Notes: a model not told the origin generated them from the sequence alone. 64,000 bases of DNA from Clostridiaceae bacterium (GCA_018383195.1 JAGZOP010000007.1:25660-89659), one strand, 5' to 3'. Shown: positions 49,938 through 59,350, numbered from the stretch's first letter. Numbers and translations are program-made.

Positions 49938-52130
49938 TTATGAACCGTCGGCAGTGCGCGTTACATCGAGCACGCCCTTCGTGCCGCGGATTCGGTTGAT
50001 GATATTGTCGAGCTGTGCAATGCCCGATACATCGATCATCGCATTGATGACGCCAAATCCGTCGTTGAGGTCGCGCGCAGACAGTTCATGCACATTGACG
50101 TGCGCCTGCGCAAGCAGCACCGCAATATCGCTGAGAATACCGATGCGGTTGCGCGTGGAAATCTGCAATCCGGTCGAAAAACGGTTGAGCTTATGGTCAA
50201 GGACTTCTTCATCCCACCAGACGTTGATCCAGCGGCTTTCTTCATCCTTTGAACCGCTGTTGCGCACATTCACGCAGTCTCGGCGATGAATCGACACACC
50301 GTAGCCGCGGGTAACAAATCCAACAATATCGTCGCCCGGAATCGGGGTACAGCAGCGCGCAAATTTTACAAGGCAGTTATCGATACCCTCGACAATGACG
50401 CCCGACTGGCTCTTTGCCGTCTTTTTCGCAGGCTGCTGCTGAAGTACGCGATCGACCTTTTCCTGCGCCTTACGCAGCTTGCGCACATCGTCCTTGATCT
50501 TATTGAGCACCTTGGTGACCGTAATGCCGCCATAACCGATCGAAGCATACAGTTCATCGAGCGAACTAAAAGAAAATTTGTTGAGTGCATTTTTCTGAAT
50601 CTCTTCGTTGTCATAGAACCCGTTGAAGAGCAGGTTGGCGCGCAGTTCACGGTCCAACTCCGCGTGTCCCTGCGCGATATTTTCCTCGCGGCACTCTTTC
50701 TTGAACCACTGCTTGATTTTATTGCGCGCTTCGGTGGTCTTGACAATTTTAACCCAGTCACGCGACGGTCCGTGCGTCTCCTTGGAGGTTAAAATCTCGA
50801 CAATATCGCCATTTTTGAGCTGGCTGTCGATGGGGGCAATGCGGCCGTTGATCTTGGCGCCCACCATGCGGTTGCCGACCGCAGAATGAATGGCATAGGC
50901 GAGGTCGATCGGCGTCGCACCCGCGGGCATGTTCACCACATCCCCCTTCGGAGTGAATACAAAGACTTCGTCAGCAAACAGGTCTACCTTAATCGCCTTG
51001 ATAAAATCCTCTGCCTCGGTATCCTGCTGCGCCTCGAGCAGTTGGCGAATCCATGCAAATGCCTGCTCATTGCCGACCTTGTCCAGACCCTGTTTGTATT
51101 TCCAGTGTGCCGCAACGCCGTACTCTGCCATCTTGTGCATTTCCTCGGTGCGGATTTGAATTTCAAACGGGATACCCTCACGCCCGATGACCGTTGTGTG
51201 CAGCGACTGATAGCCGTTGGGCTTCGGCGTGGAGATATAGTCCTTAAAACGCCCCGGAATGGGCTTATAGAGGTCGTGCACATAGCCGAGCACGTTGTAG
51301 CAGTCGGTCACCGAATCAACGATGACGCGCACCGCGCAAATGTCGTAAATCTCGTTGATATTCTTGTGCTGCGCGTACATCTTGCGATAAATCGAGTAAA
51401 TATGCTTGACGCGCGCTGAAATCACATGCTTAATCTGCGCTTCATTCAGTTTTTCGCTGATATTTTCCTTGATATGGTTTAAAAACTCCTCATGCTGACT
51501 GGACTGGCGCTCGAGCCCCTCAACGATTTCCTGATATCCAATCGGGTCAAGGCATTTCAGCGACAGGTCTTCCAGTTCCCACTTGATGCGGCTCATGCCC
51601 AGGCGGTGTGCAATGGGCGCATAGATTTCCATGGTTTCCAGCGCTTTGTCCCGTTGCTTGCGTTCAGGCAAAAACTGGAACGTGCGCGCATTGTGTAGGC
51701 GGTCGGCAAGCTTAATCAGGATTACGCGGATATCCTTTGCCATTGCCATGAACATTTTGCGCAAATCTTCAAACTGCTCCTGCTCCTTGGAATAACGCAG
51801 CATTCCAAGGCGGGTCACGCCGTCTACCAGTTCCGCAACCGAAGTGCCGAATTTGTTTTCAATCGCCTTATAATCAAACTCGGTATCCTCAATGCAGTCA
51901 TGCAGCAAACCCGCACAGATGGAGTCGGTATCCAGTCCCATTTCGACAATAATCTCTGCAACCGAAACCGGATGAATGATATATGGCTCGTTATTTTTTC
52001 GTTTCTGCCCTTCATGCGCCTTGTTCGCGCATTCATAAGCAGCGCGGATTTTTTTCTCGTTGATTGACGGGTTTTGTTTTTTTGCCCGCTCGATCAGAAA
52101 GTCAATTTTGTTTTGAATCGGGGAAGCCAT
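49938..52130 (-). CDS. relA: Bifunctional (p)ppGpp synthetase/hydrolase RelA/SpoT
   Basis: 730 residues of the long RSH type. HD hydrolase domain at about 45-150 (EPYIIHPVSVAEI, LLHDCIEDTEF). Synthetase at about 230-345 (GRFKDYISTPKPNGYQSLHT). TGS at about 390-450 (VFTPKGDVVNMPAGATPIDL). Zinc-finger-like CCTPIPGDDIVGF and a C-terminal ACT domain (NRIGILSDIAVLLAQ) follow. Intact HD residues indicate it both makes and breaks (p)ppGpp. apt, which often stands between recJ and relA, is missing. Confidence 0.95.
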   Translation of the reverse strand: MASPIQNKIDFLIERAKKQNPSINEKKIRAAYECANKAHEGQKRKNNEPYIIHPVSVAEIIVEMGLDTDSICAGLLHDCIEDTEFDYKAIENKFGTSVAELVDGVTRLGMLRYSKEQEQFEDLRKMFMAMAKDIRVILIKLADRLHNARTFQFLPERKQRDKALETMEIYAPIAHRLGMSRIKWELEDLSLKCLDPIGYQEIVEGLERQSSQHEEFLNHIKENISEKLNEAQIKHVISARVKHIYSIYRKMYAQHKNINEIYDICAVRVIVDSVTDCYNVLGYVHDLYKPIPGRFKDYISTPKPNGYQSLHTTVIGREGIPFEIQIRTEEMHKMAEYGVAAHWKYKQGLDKVGNEQAFAWIRQLLEAQQDTEAEDFIKAIKVDLFADEVFVFTPKGDVVNMPAGATPIDLAYAIHSAVGNRMVGAKINGRIAPIDSQLKNGDIVEILTSKETHGPSRDWVKIVKTTEARNKIKQWFKKECREENIAQGHAELDRELRANLLFNGFYDNEEIQKNALNKFSFSSLDELYASIGYGGITVTKVLNKIKDDVRKLRKAQEKVDRVLQQQPAKKTAKSQSGVIVEGIDNCLVKFARCCTPIPGDDIVGFVTRGYGVSIHRRDCVNVRNSGSKDEESRWINVWWDEEVLDHKLNRFSTGLQISTRNRIGILSDIAVLLAQAHVNVHELSARDLNDGFGVINAMIDVSGIAQLDNIINRIRGTKGVLDVTRTADGS

Positions 52131-52185
52131 CGTATTCCCTCCTTTGGTAAACTTGCAGCCGCTATTGCAGCCGCTGTGCTTAGAA

Positions 52186-54264
52186 TTATTTGCTCATACT
52201 TTTGAGCGTATTGAGCACAACCGACTTGGAAATATCGGCTTTGCCCTTATAATGTTTCAAGGTGATATTCAGCAGTCCGTCCCTGAAATTATAACTGAGA
52301 AGCTGGCTTTCACTGAATACGTCCAGACAGACAAACAGCTTGCCGATATTGACCTCGCGCTTGCTTTCCCACTGCACGCGGCGGGAAAGTGCATTGGAAT
52401 GCACGCTCAGCCTGCCCTCCTCCGCACGGGAAATAATATGCCGCCACACTGCGACGAGTTCCGGACGGTTCGGCAGCAGTACCCGTGCTTCAGCAGCGGT
52501 CAGCGCACCGTCCGACATATAACGATTATAGAGATTGAGCAGTTTCTGGTCGGCAAGCAGCTCGCATTCGCTCAAACGTACATCCTTGAGCACAAGCTGT
52601 ACGGTTTTTCTGCCGCGATATTCGTTGATTTCCAGATGGAACGCTGCATCGACAAAGTTTCCCTGCGCAAAGCCGCAGCCGCCTGCCCCTGTACCAAACA
52701 GCATTGCAGTATACGAAACCCCGTCTTTGGTCAAAGTCAGACGCACATGGCGGTCGCTTGAAATCGGGGTAATGTCCTCAACATACATATTCTCCATCGA
52801 AAATACGGGCTGCGGGTTTTTCATTCCAAACGGCTCGAGCGCCGAAAGCCCCTCGACCGAGCTTTCTGTAATATAGGCAGGCGAAATTGCGCAGTCAATA
52901 TGTACGAGCGGCATCAGGTCACCGGGATGGATATGTGCATCCGCATAGGCATGAATCCGTGCTTTAAATTCTTCGATATTTTCTTTGGGAATGGTAAGTC
53001 CGGCGGCAAGTTCATGCCCTCCAAACTTCTCAAGCAGCGGCGCACTGTCCGAAAGCGCTTCAAACAGGTTGAATCCCGCCATCGACCTTCCCGAGCCTTT
53101 GCCGACCTCGCCATCGACTGCAATCAGGATGGTCGGGCAGGCATAGCGGTCGCAGATGCGCGAGGACACGATGCCGATTACACCGTGGTGCCACCCTTCC
53201 CCTGCGAGGACGATAATCTTATCTTCAATGGGATTATATTCTTTGCGCAGCACTGCAAGCGCCTGCTGCAAAATTTCATTTTCCGCAGCCTGCCGCTCCT
53301 TGTTCTGTTCGCAAAGCAGTGCGGCAAGTTCCTGAGCACGCACCGGATTATCGGTTAAAAACAGTTCCACCGCCTGTTCTGTGTTGCCCATACGCCCTGC
53401 CGCATTGATTCGCGGCGCAAGGATGAAGCTGATGACCGAAGCCGTCAGGCGCCGGGATTTCTGTCCAGATTCCCGCAGCAGCATTTCCAGCCCAAGATTG
53501 TTTGTTTCCACCAAACGGCGCAGCCCGGCAGCTACAATGATGCGGTTTTCGCCTACAATCGGCATGACGTCCGCCACCGTCCCAAGCGCGACTAAATCAG
53601 CGTACTGATTGAGCACGCGTTCCAGGTTCTCCGGTCCTGCAAGCGCACAAATCAGCTTAAACGCCACGCCCACGCCTGCAAGCTCGGCAAACGGATATGT
53701 GCAGTCGCTGCGGCGCGGGTTGACAACCGCTTCGGCATCGGGCAGTTCGTCGCGGCACTCATGGTGGTCGGTAATCACCATGCGAATCCCCAGCTGCTTG
53801 GCATACGCAGTCTCTTCAAACGCCGTCACGCCCGAATCGACCGTCACAATCAGTCGCACACCCTGTTCATAGAGCGCGTCCATTGCCGCGCAAGATAATC
53901 CATATCCCTCGCTCAGGCGGTTTGGGATATAGTAATCTGCGTCTGCACCAATGCTGCGTAGATAGCGCAGCAGAACGCAGGTTGCCGTAATCCCGTCTAC
54001 GTCGTAATCGCCGAAAACAATGATTTTTTCCTGTTGACCGATGGCTTTCCGGATGGCTGCCACCGCCTTGTCCATGTCGCGCAGGCGCATCGGGTCATAA
54101 AGCCCGTCGATTCCGGTCGCAAGGAAGCACTGCGCCTTTTCCGGCGTACCCACTCCCCGCGCGCACAGCGCAACCGCTGCCAGCGGAGAAAAACCGCAGG
54201 TCTCTGAAAGGGAACGCGCCGCTTCAAGATCCGGTGCGGCGGTAACCCATTTTTTCATTTTCAT
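52186..54264 (-). CDS. recJ: Single-strand-specific exonuclease RecJ
   Basis: 692 residues. DHH domain motifs FGDYDVDGITATCVL and TDHHECRDELPDAEAVVNPR, a DHHA1 domain with GEGWHHGVIGIVSSRI, and an OB-fold region with GKGSGRSMAGFNLFEAL and FGGHELAAGL. The ~130-residue C-terminal extension beyond the OB fold is common in Firmicutes. Works in repair and recombination 5'-3'. First gene of recJ-relA-dtd-MBL-hemZ, starting at ATG 54264 after AGAGGAAAG. Confidence 0.95.
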   Translation of the reverse strand: MKMKKWVTAAPDLEAARSLSETCGFSPLAAVALCARGVGTPEKAQCFLATGIDGLYDPMRLRDMDKAVAAIRKAIGQQEKIIVFGDYDVDGITATCVLLRYLRSIGADADYYIPNRLSEGYGLSCAAMDALYEQGVRLIVTVDSGVTAFEETAYAKQLGIRMVITDHHECRDELPDAEAVVNPRRSDCTYPFAELAGVGVAFKLICALAGPENLERVLNQYADLVALGTVADVMPIVGENRIIVAAGLRRLVETNNLGLEMLLRESGQKSRRLTASVISFILAPRINAAGRMGNTEQAVELFLTDNPVRAQELAALLCEQNKERQAAENEILQQALAVLRKEYNPIEDKIIVLAGEGWHHGVIGIVSSRICDRYACPTILIAVDGEVGKGSGRSMAGFNLFEALSDSAPLLEKFGGHELAAGLTIPKENIEEFKARIHAYADAHIHPGDLMPLVHIDCAISPAYITESSVEGLSALEPFGMKNPQPVFSMENMYVEDITPISSDRHVRLTLTKDGVSYTAMLFGTGAGGCGFAQGNFVDAAFHLEINEYRGRKTVQLVLKDVRLSECELLADQKLLNLYNRYMSDGALTAAEARVLLPNRPELVAVWRHIISRAEEGRLSVHSNALSRRVQWESKREVNIGKLFVCLDVFSESQLLSYNFRDGLLNITLKHYKGKADISKSVVLNTLKSMSK

Positions 54265-54296
54265 GGTCTTTCCTCTTTGTATTTTTAATTAGTGTT

Positions 54297-54325
54297 ATTA
54301 TACCAAAACTTTGCCGGAATAACAA
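54297..54325 (-). promoter_or_regulatory. Promoter of the recJ-relA operon
   Basis: TTGTTA (54320-54325), 17-bp spacer, TATAAT (54297-54302) on the minus strand. Confidence 0.75.
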
Positions 54326-54438
54326 CGGCTTTGTCTGATTCCCGCAAGATGCAGAAGTGTTGCCAAACCGTTTCTTGCCGCAGCACTATCTTCGCTTGCT
54401 ATATGCGGCGGGTTTGCCTTGTATATCCGGTAAAAACG

Positions 54439-54466
54439 CAAAAAAATCAGGTGAAACACCTGATTT
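54439..54466. terminator. Bidirectional terminator
   Basis: 12-bp stem AAAAATCAGGTG/CACCTGATTTTT around a 3-4-nt loop, right after the exporter gene. Confidence 0.88.
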
Positions 54467-54467
54467 T

Positions 54468-55388
54468 TTATTTGCGAATCACTTCTGCGTCCGGCGCTTC
54501 GTTCAGCGCACACAGATATTCAAATGCATTGAGCAGATTGTCCAGATGATAGCCGAGTACAATGTCTTCCTCCCGCCTTGATTCCGGCGCGCACAGAATC
54601 GTATCGGGCACATCCATCCCCAGTTTTTCCAAACGGACAGCTTCTGCTTTTCCCAACCGTCCCGGCGAGTCCATCATGCACAGGGTATCGAGTTCGCCGT
54701 ACATGCGCTGTGCAAGCTGCTGGCATCCGCGCAGATAAATGCTCACCTCATGACGGACGCGCTTATTGGGATAGGTCTGAAGTTCATAAATCGCCAGCTC
54801 TTCTTCCAGACGGCGCAAATTGTTTCGAAGCGGCGACAAATCAGGATAATGTCCCAAAATCGCCCGCTCCCGCAGATAATCCGGAAATGCCTGTACAAAA
54901 TGGGTCAACATATCTGCAATCATACGGCGGTTGTTGTAAGGCTTAATCAGCATGTTGACTGCGAGCGCAATCACCAACCCGACCGAGGTATCGGCAAACC
55001 GCGAAACCGAATAAAAAAACGGGCTGCCTGCATCATATAAGCAGATGGATACAAATACAATACAGGAAAGCGGAATGGCAAACTCCGAATGCAGCCGCAG
55101 ACCGAGCAAAATGACAAGCACGATGCCGCATCCCACAAGGACCGGCGGCACTGCCGGAAACATGATCGCAAACAGGCAGCCCACCGTACAGCCGACGATA
55201 CAGCCGGTAATCTGCGTCAGGCATGCCTTCATGGCATCGCCAAGCGTGCGGCTCATGGCGCTGATCGCGCCGATTGCAGAAAAAATGGGCGTGGCAGAAC
55301 CAATCAAGCCAGCTGCGAGCAGCGCCAGCGTCACCGCAAGCGCAGTTTTTATGGTGCGCAGTCCGACATGAATTTTTGTCCGAGTCAA
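54468..55388 (-). CDS. Aromatic acid exporter (ArAE/FUSC)-family membrane protein
   Basis: 306 residues. Five or six membrane segments fill residues 10-165 (RTIKTALAVTLALLAAGLIG, GDAMKACLTQITGCIVGCTV, SRFADTSVGLVIALAVNMLI), then a long helical cytoplasmic domain. This half-size layout is typical of DUF939/ArAE_1 proteins in Gram-positives, which resemble weak-acid or aromatic-acid efflux proteins. Single gene; the substrate is unknown. Confidence 0.85.
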   Translation of the reverse strand: MTRTKIHVGLRTIKTALAVTLALLAAGLIGSATPIFSAIGAISAMSRTLGDAMKACLTQITGCIVGCTVGCLFAIMFPAVPPVLVGCGIVLVILLGLRLHSEFAIPLSCIVFVSICLYDAGSPFFYSVSRFADTSVGLVIALAVNMLIKPYNNRRMIADMLTHFVQAFPDYLRERAILGHYPDLSPLRNNLRRLEEELAIYELQTYPNKRVRHEVSIYLRGCQQLAQRMYGELDTLCMMDSPGRLGKAEAVRLEKLGMDVPDTILCAPESRREEDIVLGYHLDNLLNAFEYLCALNEAPDAEVIRK

Positions 55389-55488
55389 TCAAATCTCTCC
55401 CTCTTCCGGATAATATGACCATTTTAACATACTATCCGTCAGAGTCAAGCGTAAAAAAACGCATTTTTTCCGGATTCGTTTGTACGCA

Positions 55489-55518
55489 TTGCGGAATCCG
55501 ATCTCATCGTAGTATAAT
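55489..55518 (+). promoter_or_regulatory. Promoter of proC
   Basis: TTGCGG (55489-55494), 18-bp spacer, TATAAT (55513-55518); a second TATAAT lies at 55523-55528. Confidence 0.7.
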
Positions 55519-55565
55519 GTAGTATAATAAAATTATATTTTCTGTTTGAAAGTGAGGTCTTTTCC

Positions 55566-56375
55566 TTGAAGCAATATACACTCGGCGTCATTGGCGCCGG
55601 CAATATGGGGATGGCGATTGCCCATGGTCTGACCGCAACCGGCGTACCTGCCTCTGACATTCTGCTTTTCAACCGCGACCCTGCCAAACGTGCCGCAAAC
55701 CAGGCTGCGGGATTCTCGGTTACGGACGATTATACCGCGCTTTATGCGTCGAGCGAGATGGTGCTGCTCTCGGTCAAACCCCAAACTTTCCCCGAAGTGC
55801 TGCATACGCTGCGTGAAACCGCAAAAAACCATCGTCCGCTTGTGCTCTCGGTTGCAGCCGGAATCACCTTCGGTCAGATGGAAGCCGTACTCGGCGCGGA
55901 CTGCCCGATTATCCGCGTCATGCCCAATACCCCGCTGATGCTTGGGGAAGGCGCAACCCAGCTTGTTAAAAACAGTGCTGCGTCAGAAGAGCAGCTTGCC
56001 TCCGTCCGTGCGCTGTTTGATACCATGGGCGTAACCGTCGTGTTCTCTGATGAAAATATGCTTAATGAGGTCATCCCCTATGCAGGTTCAGCGCCCGCAT
56101 ATATTTACGCCTTTGCCGCCGGTATGGTGAAAAGCGCCGAAGCGCATGGCATTGCCTACGACGATGCCATGAAGCTGTTTTGCCAAACGCTCATCGGCTC
56201 GGCAAAAATGCTGCTCGCCGGTGATAAAAGCCCGGATGAACTGATTCGTCAGGTCTGCTCTCCCGGCGGCACCACAATCGAAGCGGTTCGGGTGCTTGAA
56301 GAACGCGGTCTTGCCGATATCCTCGCCGAAGCAAGCGATCGATGCATCGCCCGCGCATATGAACTGGGAAAATAA
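55566..56375 (+). CDS. proC: Pyrroline-5-carboxylate reductase ProC
   Basis: 269 residues; last step of proline synthesis, using NAD(P)H. Rossmann motif GVIGAGNMGMAIAHGL at the N-terminus, VSVAAG-type LSVAAGITF, RVMPNTPLMLGEGAT, and the signature SGSAPAY-like AGSAPAYIYAFAA followed by CSPGGTTIEAV. Starts with TTG behind GTGAGGTC. Single gene. Confidence 0.95.
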   Translation: MKQYTLGVIGAGNMGMAIAHGLTATGVPASDILLFNRDPAKRAANQAAGFSVTDDYTALYASSEMVLLSVKPQTFPEVLHTLRETAKNHRPLVLSVAAGITFGQMEAVLGADCPIIRVMPNTPLMLGEGATQLVKNSAASEEQLASVRALFDTMGVTVVFSDENMLNEVIPYAGSAPAYIYAFAAGMVKSAEAHGIAYDDAMKLFCQTLIGSAKMLLAGDKSPDELIRQVCSPGGTTIEAVRVLEERGLADILAEASDRCIARAYELGK

Positions 56376-56413
56376 CATATCCTGTTTCTGTAACTCAGTG
56401 TTTCTGTCCCGCA

Positions 56414-56442
56414 TTGACAAACGTTCTCATCTGTGTTAAAGT
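56414..56442 (+). promoter_or_regulatory. Promoter of the acidic membrane-protein gene
   Basis: Perfect TTGACA (56414-56419), 17-bp spacer, TAAAGT (56437-56442). Confidence 0.65.
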
Positions 56443-56486
56443 AAAGTCAGAAATGATAGAAACCCTGCCTGTAATGAGGTGAAAAT

Positions 56487-56849
56487 ATGAAAAAAGATTC
56501 TAAAAAAAGCAAATTCGGTCTTGGTTTAATGCTGGTCGGTGCCGCAGCCGGCGCAGGCGCAACCGCCTTTGCCCTGCTCAAAAAGAAAAAGCGTGAAGAG
56601 GTCTACCATGAGGCAGAGCTCAAAGCCATGAACGAGCTGGACGACCTCATGAACGAGTGTGAAGGCGAGGACTGCACCGACTGCTCGTGCGCAGAAGAAT
56701 GCGCCGCAATCGATTCTCCCGTGGCAGATGCCGAAGCTGCTCCCGCAGAGGAGGACGAGATTCCCGAGGAGCAGGACGCTGATTTGGAAGCGGACGCCGA
56801 CGAGGAACCGATTGAGGATGTCGAAACCGACGAAAAGCCCGCTGAATAA
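56487..56849 (+). CDS. Small membrane protein with acidic Cys-cluster tail
   Basis: 120 residues. A basic N-terminus (KKDSKKSK), one Gly/Ala-rich membrane helix (residues 10-31, YtxH-like in look), KKKKREE at the inner face, then a very acidic tail. Residues 57-71 hold five cysteines in the pattern CX4CX2CXCX3C among Glu/Asp. No domain recognised. GAGGTGAAA before the ATG. Charge rule places the tail in the cytoplasm. Function unknown; the cysteines could bind a metal. Confidence 0.75.
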   Translation: MKKDSKKSKFGLGLMLVGAAAGAGATAFALLKKKKREEVYHEAELKAMNELDDLMNECEGEDCTDCSCAEECAAIDSPVADAEAAPAEEDEIPEEQDADLEADADEEPIEDVETDEKPAE

Positions 56850-56866
56850 TTTTTATACGGATACCG

Positions 56867-56912
56867 AAAAGTGCTTTTGTGACACGCCCTCGGGCTGCCC
56901 GGGGCACTTTTT
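56867..56912 (+). terminator. Terminator after the acidic membrane-protein gene
   Basis: AAAAGTGC/GCACTTTT stem with a GC-rich interior that can pair further, ending in a T-run. Confidence 0.65.
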
Positions 56913-56945
56913 CCATTTTTGATAATTTGAAAGGAATTCCATACT

Positions 56946-57818
56946 ATGATTCACTATGAAGGCCGCGTATTCCGCCCGCCGTCCGAAGCATACAGCCTGA
57001 TCGTACAGGTCACTATCGGATGCAGCCACAACAAATGCACATTCTGCGATATGTATAAGGAAAAGCAGTTCCGTGTACGCAAGCTGGACGAGGTCAAAGC
57101 GGATTTTGACGCGGCACGCGCTCAGTACCGCCGCGTAGACCGCATCTTCCTTGCAGACGGCGATGCCCTGATGTGCCGTCCAGAGCATATGGCAGAAATC
57201 CTGCGCTACATCAAAAAGCTCTTCCCCGAATGCGAACGTGTCACTTCTTACGGTTCTCCCGCATCCATTCTGTGCAAAAAGCAAGAAGACCTTGATATGC
57301 TGCACGAACTCGGACTGGAAATGATTTATCTCGGTCTGGAGTCCGGCTCGGATGAAGTGCTCACCCGCATCAACAAGGGCGAAACTGCGGATGAAATCGT
57401 CCGCGCCGGTCTGATGGTCAAGGCAGCTGGCATGAAGCTTTCGGTCACCTGCATCGCAGGTCTTGGTTCCCTCGAACTTTCCGAAGAGCATGCCATCAAG
57501 ACCGCGGAGGCGCTTTCACGGATGAAGCCCGAGTACATTGGTCTGCTGACCCTGCTCTTTGAGCTTGAAACCCCGCTCATGCGCGACTGGCAGGAAGGGC
57601 GATTCTATCTGATGAACCCCATCGAAATCGCGCACGAAACCCTCATCCTGCTCGAGCATATCGACGCAGAGGGCAGCGTATTCCGTGCAAACCATGCGTC
57701 GAACTACGTCAATCTCGCCGGCACGCTCAATCGGGACCGCGATGCCATGTGCAGCCGTCTGCGTGCTGCGCTGGAGGGCAAGGTTAAGTTCCGCAATGAA
57801 GCGTTCCGCGCCCGCTGA
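56946..57818 (+). CDS. Radical SAM protein
   Basis: 290 residues. The cluster motif is CSHNKCTFC (CX4CX2C, residues 26-34), an atypical spacing shared with Elp3- and YgiQ-like branches. FLADGDALM, MIYLGLESGSDEVLTRINKG and GLGSLELS follow, the usual core strands. Common in Clostridia as a stand-alone protein of unknown reaction. It starts 97 bases after the acidic membrane protein, behind GAAAGGAA. Confidence 0.88.
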   Translation: MIHYEGRVFRPPSEAYSLIVQVTIGCSHNKCTFCDMYKEKQFRVRKLDEVKADFDAARAQYRRVDRIFLADGDALMCRPEHMAEILRYIKKLFPECERVTSYGSPASILCKKQEDLDMLHELGLEMIYLGLESGSDEVLTRINKGETADEIVRAGLMVKAAGMKLSVTCIAGLGSLELSEEHAIKTAEALSRMKPEYIGLLTLLFELETPLMRDWQEGRFYLMNPIEIAHETLILLEHIDAEGSVFRANHASNYVNLAGTLNRDRDAMCSRLRAALEGKVKFRNEAFRAR

Positions 57819-57917
57819 CCAATTTGATATTTTCATCTGCCGATTTTGTTAAACGCAGTATGCAGTATGATAAAGCAAACAAAAGACAAATTAGATTATT
57901 CTAAGGAGTTCCCTCCA

Positions 57918-58382
57918 ATGAGTGTATGTACGTTTATCGCCTCAGACCATCCTTTGACTGAAATGGAGCCTTCGCAAGATTACCCGTTGGATATAAATAT
58001 TGGCAATGATGGCACAGTAACAGTACAGGATGGTGGTGCAGATGATAACTATCATCTGTTCATTTTTACAGATGTTGCGGACTATACCCAAAAAAGAAAT
58101 GCTGTTTATCTGGAATGGAACTATACAGATGGCAGAGCGAAGCAAATAATTGAATATATAAAAAATGCTTTGCAGAATACGGATTCTATAGAACTCTGGC
58201 ATGTGTGGCGAATGGACTACTATGAATTCGAGGATCGCCCTGTAATTCACAGAAGAACAATATCCATTTCGGAACTTACCACAAAACACATCAAGGAAAT
58301 TGATGGTGCAGATATTTGGAATACTCCAGATAAAATGTATCCAAATAGACCTTCTTTTTATTGCATGGAAATAAAAAGATAA
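57918..58382 (+). CDS. AT-rich conserved-hypothetical protein
   Basis: 154 residues from the ATG at 57918, behind TAAGGAG; an upstream extension is less likely. Acidic, soluble, with mixed alpha/beta character and no signal or membrane segment. Base use (clearly more A and T, codons such as AAA, ATA, AGA) differs from all neighbours and suggests recent transfer. I recall similar proteins in Clostridia only as conserved hypotheticals. It resembles the small acidic immunity-type proteins in size and charge, but no toxin gene is adjacent, so no function is claimed. Confidence 0.7.
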   Translation: MSVCTFIASDHPLTEMEPSQDYPLDINIGNDGTVTVQDGGADDNYHLFIFTDVADYTQKRNAVYLEWNYTDGRAKQIIEYIKNALQNTDSIELWHVWRMDYYEFEDRPVIHRRTISISELTTKHIKEIDGADIWNTPDKMYPNRPSFYCMEIKR

Positions 58383-58702
58383 TCTCAAGAAAATTCCGGT
58401 CTATACCCCAGCATCAACCGAGAATATACTTCCCTCCATAATTTTGATGAATAAATTGTTAAATAAGCCCAAGGGGTAAAAGAGAGTCTATTTCCCGCCC
58501 GACAGTGCATCCGGCATTTTTATGCCCTGCGCTCCTGTCGGGCGGACTTTTTTGTATATAGTAACGATTTTATATATTTTGTGTTTCCCGTATGGTAAAA
58601 TCACAAGTTCTATGATACAATGATTGCAGTTCGTTTCGTTAAGGTTTCTAAACACCGCCTTAACGCCGCCCGCGTCTATGTGATTTGGAGGCATTTTTAC
58701 AG
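58383..58702 (+). other. Intergenic region with one terminator
   Basis: About 320 bases without a gene. The first half is AT-rich and featureless, the middle holds a strong terminator (58495-58553), and the last 140 bases have AT-rich -10-like boxes but no convincing promoter. Confidence 0.6.
58495..58553 (+). terminator. Two-tier terminator
   Basis: Outer 11-bp stem CCGCCCGACAG/CTGTCGGGCGG enclosing an inner GGCAT/ATGCC hairpin, then a T-run. Confidence 0.8.
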
Positions 58703-59302
58703 ATGGATTCTGTTTCCCATACCCGTGTAGCAAATCTCCTGCTCGCTTATGTCGAGGAAACCTGCGGCATTGTGTTTGATGAGAACGCATTCCGCTATGG
58801 AAACCTGAAACCCGACCTGACCGGCACTTATCTGACCAAGCGTCACTATCCCTCCCTGATGTTTGATGAAGTGATGGAGAAAATCCGCCGCTTTGCCGAT
58901 ACTTACACCATCGAGCAGTCCAACGGCCGTGACCTTTCGGTTGATTTAGGAGAGATTTGCCATTATCTGACCGACTTCTTCTGCTATCCCCACAACGACG
59001 ACATCTATGACCACAATCTGCTGGCGCACTACATCTATGAAAAACGCATTGCGCTGAACATCCGCCGCCGGCTGACTGAACGCGATTTCAACCGTTGGGT
59101 TGCCCCCGTTCTGCCGCCCTTCACAGTGGACGCGCTCATGAACCGCATTGCAGCCATGCACGACCGCTACAAAAACGAGACAGTCCGCCACTGCATTGAC
59201 AATGATCTGGTCTTTATCTGCCAGATCTGCGCAACGCTTGTGCTGTCGATGATCAATATCTGCTACGAGCCCGCAGCCGAAGCTGTCGGTGCAATGGCAT
59301 AA
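58703..59302 (+). CDS. Zinc-dependent phospholipase C-like protein
   Basis: 199 residues, mostly helical, with conserved His/Asp spacing of the bacterial zinc phospholipase C/S1-P1 nuclease fold: HTRVANLLL, a LGEICHYLTDFFCYPHNDD stretch, and YDHNLLAHYIYEKR. No signal peptide, so it is probably cytoplasmic and not a secreted toxin. Members of this type are frequent in Clostridia with unknown role. The ATG at 58703 follows GGAGG at 58686-58690. Confidence 0.75.
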   Translation: MDSVSHTRVANLLLAYVEETCGIVFDENAFRYGNLKPDLTGTYLTKRHYPSLMFDEVMEKIRRFADTYTIEQSNGRDLSVDLGEICHYLTDFFCYPHNDDIYDHNLLAHYIYEKRIALNIRRRLTERDFNRWVAPVLPPFTVDALMNRIAAMHDRYKNETVRHCIDNDLVFICQICATLVLSMINICYEPAAEAVGAMA

Positions 59303-59319
59303 CCACGGTGAACTTTTCC

Positions 59320-59348
59320 AAACCATCAGCTTTGACTGGTGGTTTTTT
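59320..59348 (+). terminator. Terminator after the phospholipase-like gene
   Basis: 10-bp stem AAACCATCAG/CTGGTGGTTT (G-U allowed), 6-nt loop, T-run. Confidence 0.8.
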
Positions 59349-59350
59349 AT

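Noticed and set aside
57918..58382. Toxin-immunity module
   Set aside because: Size and charge are suggestive, but no toxin, secretion or mobility gene lies next to it and no immunity family could be recognised.
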